From positions 62,001 to 126,000 of the forward strand of contig JAOEIQ010000001.1 of NCBI GenBank assembly GCA_026162565.1: a stretch of 64,000 bases of DNA. The letters run 5' to 3'. The translations under genes were made by a program, and so were the position numbers. Source of the stretch: Flavobacteriaceae bacterium NBU2973 (GTDB taxonomy: Bacteria; Bacteroidota; Bacteroidia; Flavobacteriales; Flavobacteriaceae). The first letter of the stretch is position 1; the number at the start of each line of letters is the position of its first letter. Below the pieces are notes generated by a model that did not search any database, was not told the DNA's origin, and saw nothing but the letters and a program-made list of their open reading frames with translations. Below, one piece after another: positions 63,584 to 64,000 of the stretch.

Positions 63584-63940
63584 TCAATTATTACCATATT
63601 GAGCTTTATACCAAACCTTTTGCCACTCTCTTTTTAATATTAAAAAGGATACATCTTCAGCAAGTTTTACAGCATCATTACCATCAAGCTTTCTAACTTC
63701 TTGTTCTGGTACGTCAACTATGTAAAGGAGGTTCAAATAATCCGTAAATTTTTCTTGAATTAGATTATAAACTGTTTCATGTAGCAGTAATTTTAAACTT
63801 GTTGGCAATATATCTTCATGGAAATCCAAATCAATATTGGCATATAGGAAATCTTTATTTAATTGCCTGATTAGCTTTTGGTAGAGACTGTTTTTTTGAG
63901 CAGAAGCTATTAAATCCTTAAAGTGAAGAGGTTTTTGCAT
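63584..63940 (-). CDS. Conserved hypothetical protein
   Basis: 118 residues, soluble and helical, with no signal peptide (MQKPLHFKDLIASAQKNSLYQKLIRQLNKDFLYANIDLDF...). No domain is recognised. Its ATG directly follows the stop of the gene entering from the right edge (TAAATG), so the two are cotranscribed. Confidence 0.75.
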   Translation of the reverse strand: MQKPLHFKDLIASAQKNSLYQKLIRQLNKDFLYANIDLDFHEDILPTSLKLLLHETVYNLIQEKFTDYLNLLYIVDVPEQEVRKLDGNDAVKLAEDVSFLILKREWQKVWYKAQYGNN

Positions 63941-64000
63941 TTAGACACTTCTATTCATAAGTGTTTTACCAAATTGTACTAAAACGTCTTTTTTGTCATC
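63941..64000 (-). CDS. 3' end of a gene that continues beyond the window
   Basis: Nineteen codons plus stop (DDKKDVLVQFGKTLMNRSV) remain in frame with the TAA at 63943-63941. Too short to identify. Confidence 0.55.
   Translation of the reverse strand, partial: DDKKDVLVQFGKTLMNRSV

Overview
The window reads as a chromosomal segment of a marine-type member of the Flavobacteriaceae (Bacteroidetes). The reasons are the low GC, Bacteroidetes promoter elements (TAnnTTTG at -7) in front of many genes, poor Shine-Dalgarno sequences, type IX secretion (T9SS) sorting tails on two large proteases, a SprT/PorT-like T9SS protein, a fused hemC-hemD gene, and many Bacteroidetes lipoproteins and CarboxypepD_reg/plug proteins.

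Layout. (1) 1-12 kb is an accessory region on the minus strand. It holds two tandem copies (one cut by the window edge) of an unusual CarboxypepD_reg / vWA / TonB-plug / TPR protein without a beta-barrel. Next comes a mosaic array of short exported proteins: at least five intact paralogues plus a chimeric pseudogene of one unnamed family, interleaved with other lipoproteins that share the same signal peptide. The region ends with a lipoprotein whose C-terminal module is repeated as an orphan cassette, each copy followed by a small related membrane protein. That is the layout of a polymorphic toxin with immunity genes, inferred from arrangement only. (2) 11.8-22.5 kb, minus strand: PA0069-type radical SAM protein, crotonase, NtrY-like kinase, HemJ, a BNR-repeat protein, MATE exporter, ferrochelatase and an AraC regulator. 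(3) 22.7-29.9 kb, plus strand, is a haem operon: hemA, hemCD, hemE, EI24 membrane protein, GNAT, hemF, hemB. With hemH and hemJ close by, every step from glutamyl-tRNA to haem is present except hemL. (4) 30-33 kb is a two-component system flanked by two promoters that carry the same tandem GGTTAA operator at identical spacing. One drives a small transcript with a 31-codon ORF, the other a small exported coiled-coil protein. (5) 33-43.4 kb: CorC-like protein, Ogt, a PolB-type exonuclease and two tandem T9SS-exported subtilases. (6) 43.6-55.4 kb: pyrH-frr, a thioredoxin-fold protein, an RND/MMPL exporter, asnS, rpoN, a SprT/PorT-like protein, an exbB-X-exbD-exbD energy-transduction operon and tRNA-Ser(GGA). 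(7) 55.4-64 kb: asparaginase, TatD, a retropepsin-like protein, a LuxR-type response regulator followed by a structured small unit encoding a 37-residue membrane peptide, then sucA-sucB and three small or partial genes.

The conserved blocks are ordinary housekeeping. The places that deserve attention are the accessory region at 4-11.6 kb, the GGTTAA regulon around 30-32.6 kb and the small-peptide unit at 58.4-58.9 kb. All calls are from reading sequence and motifs; no database search was possible.
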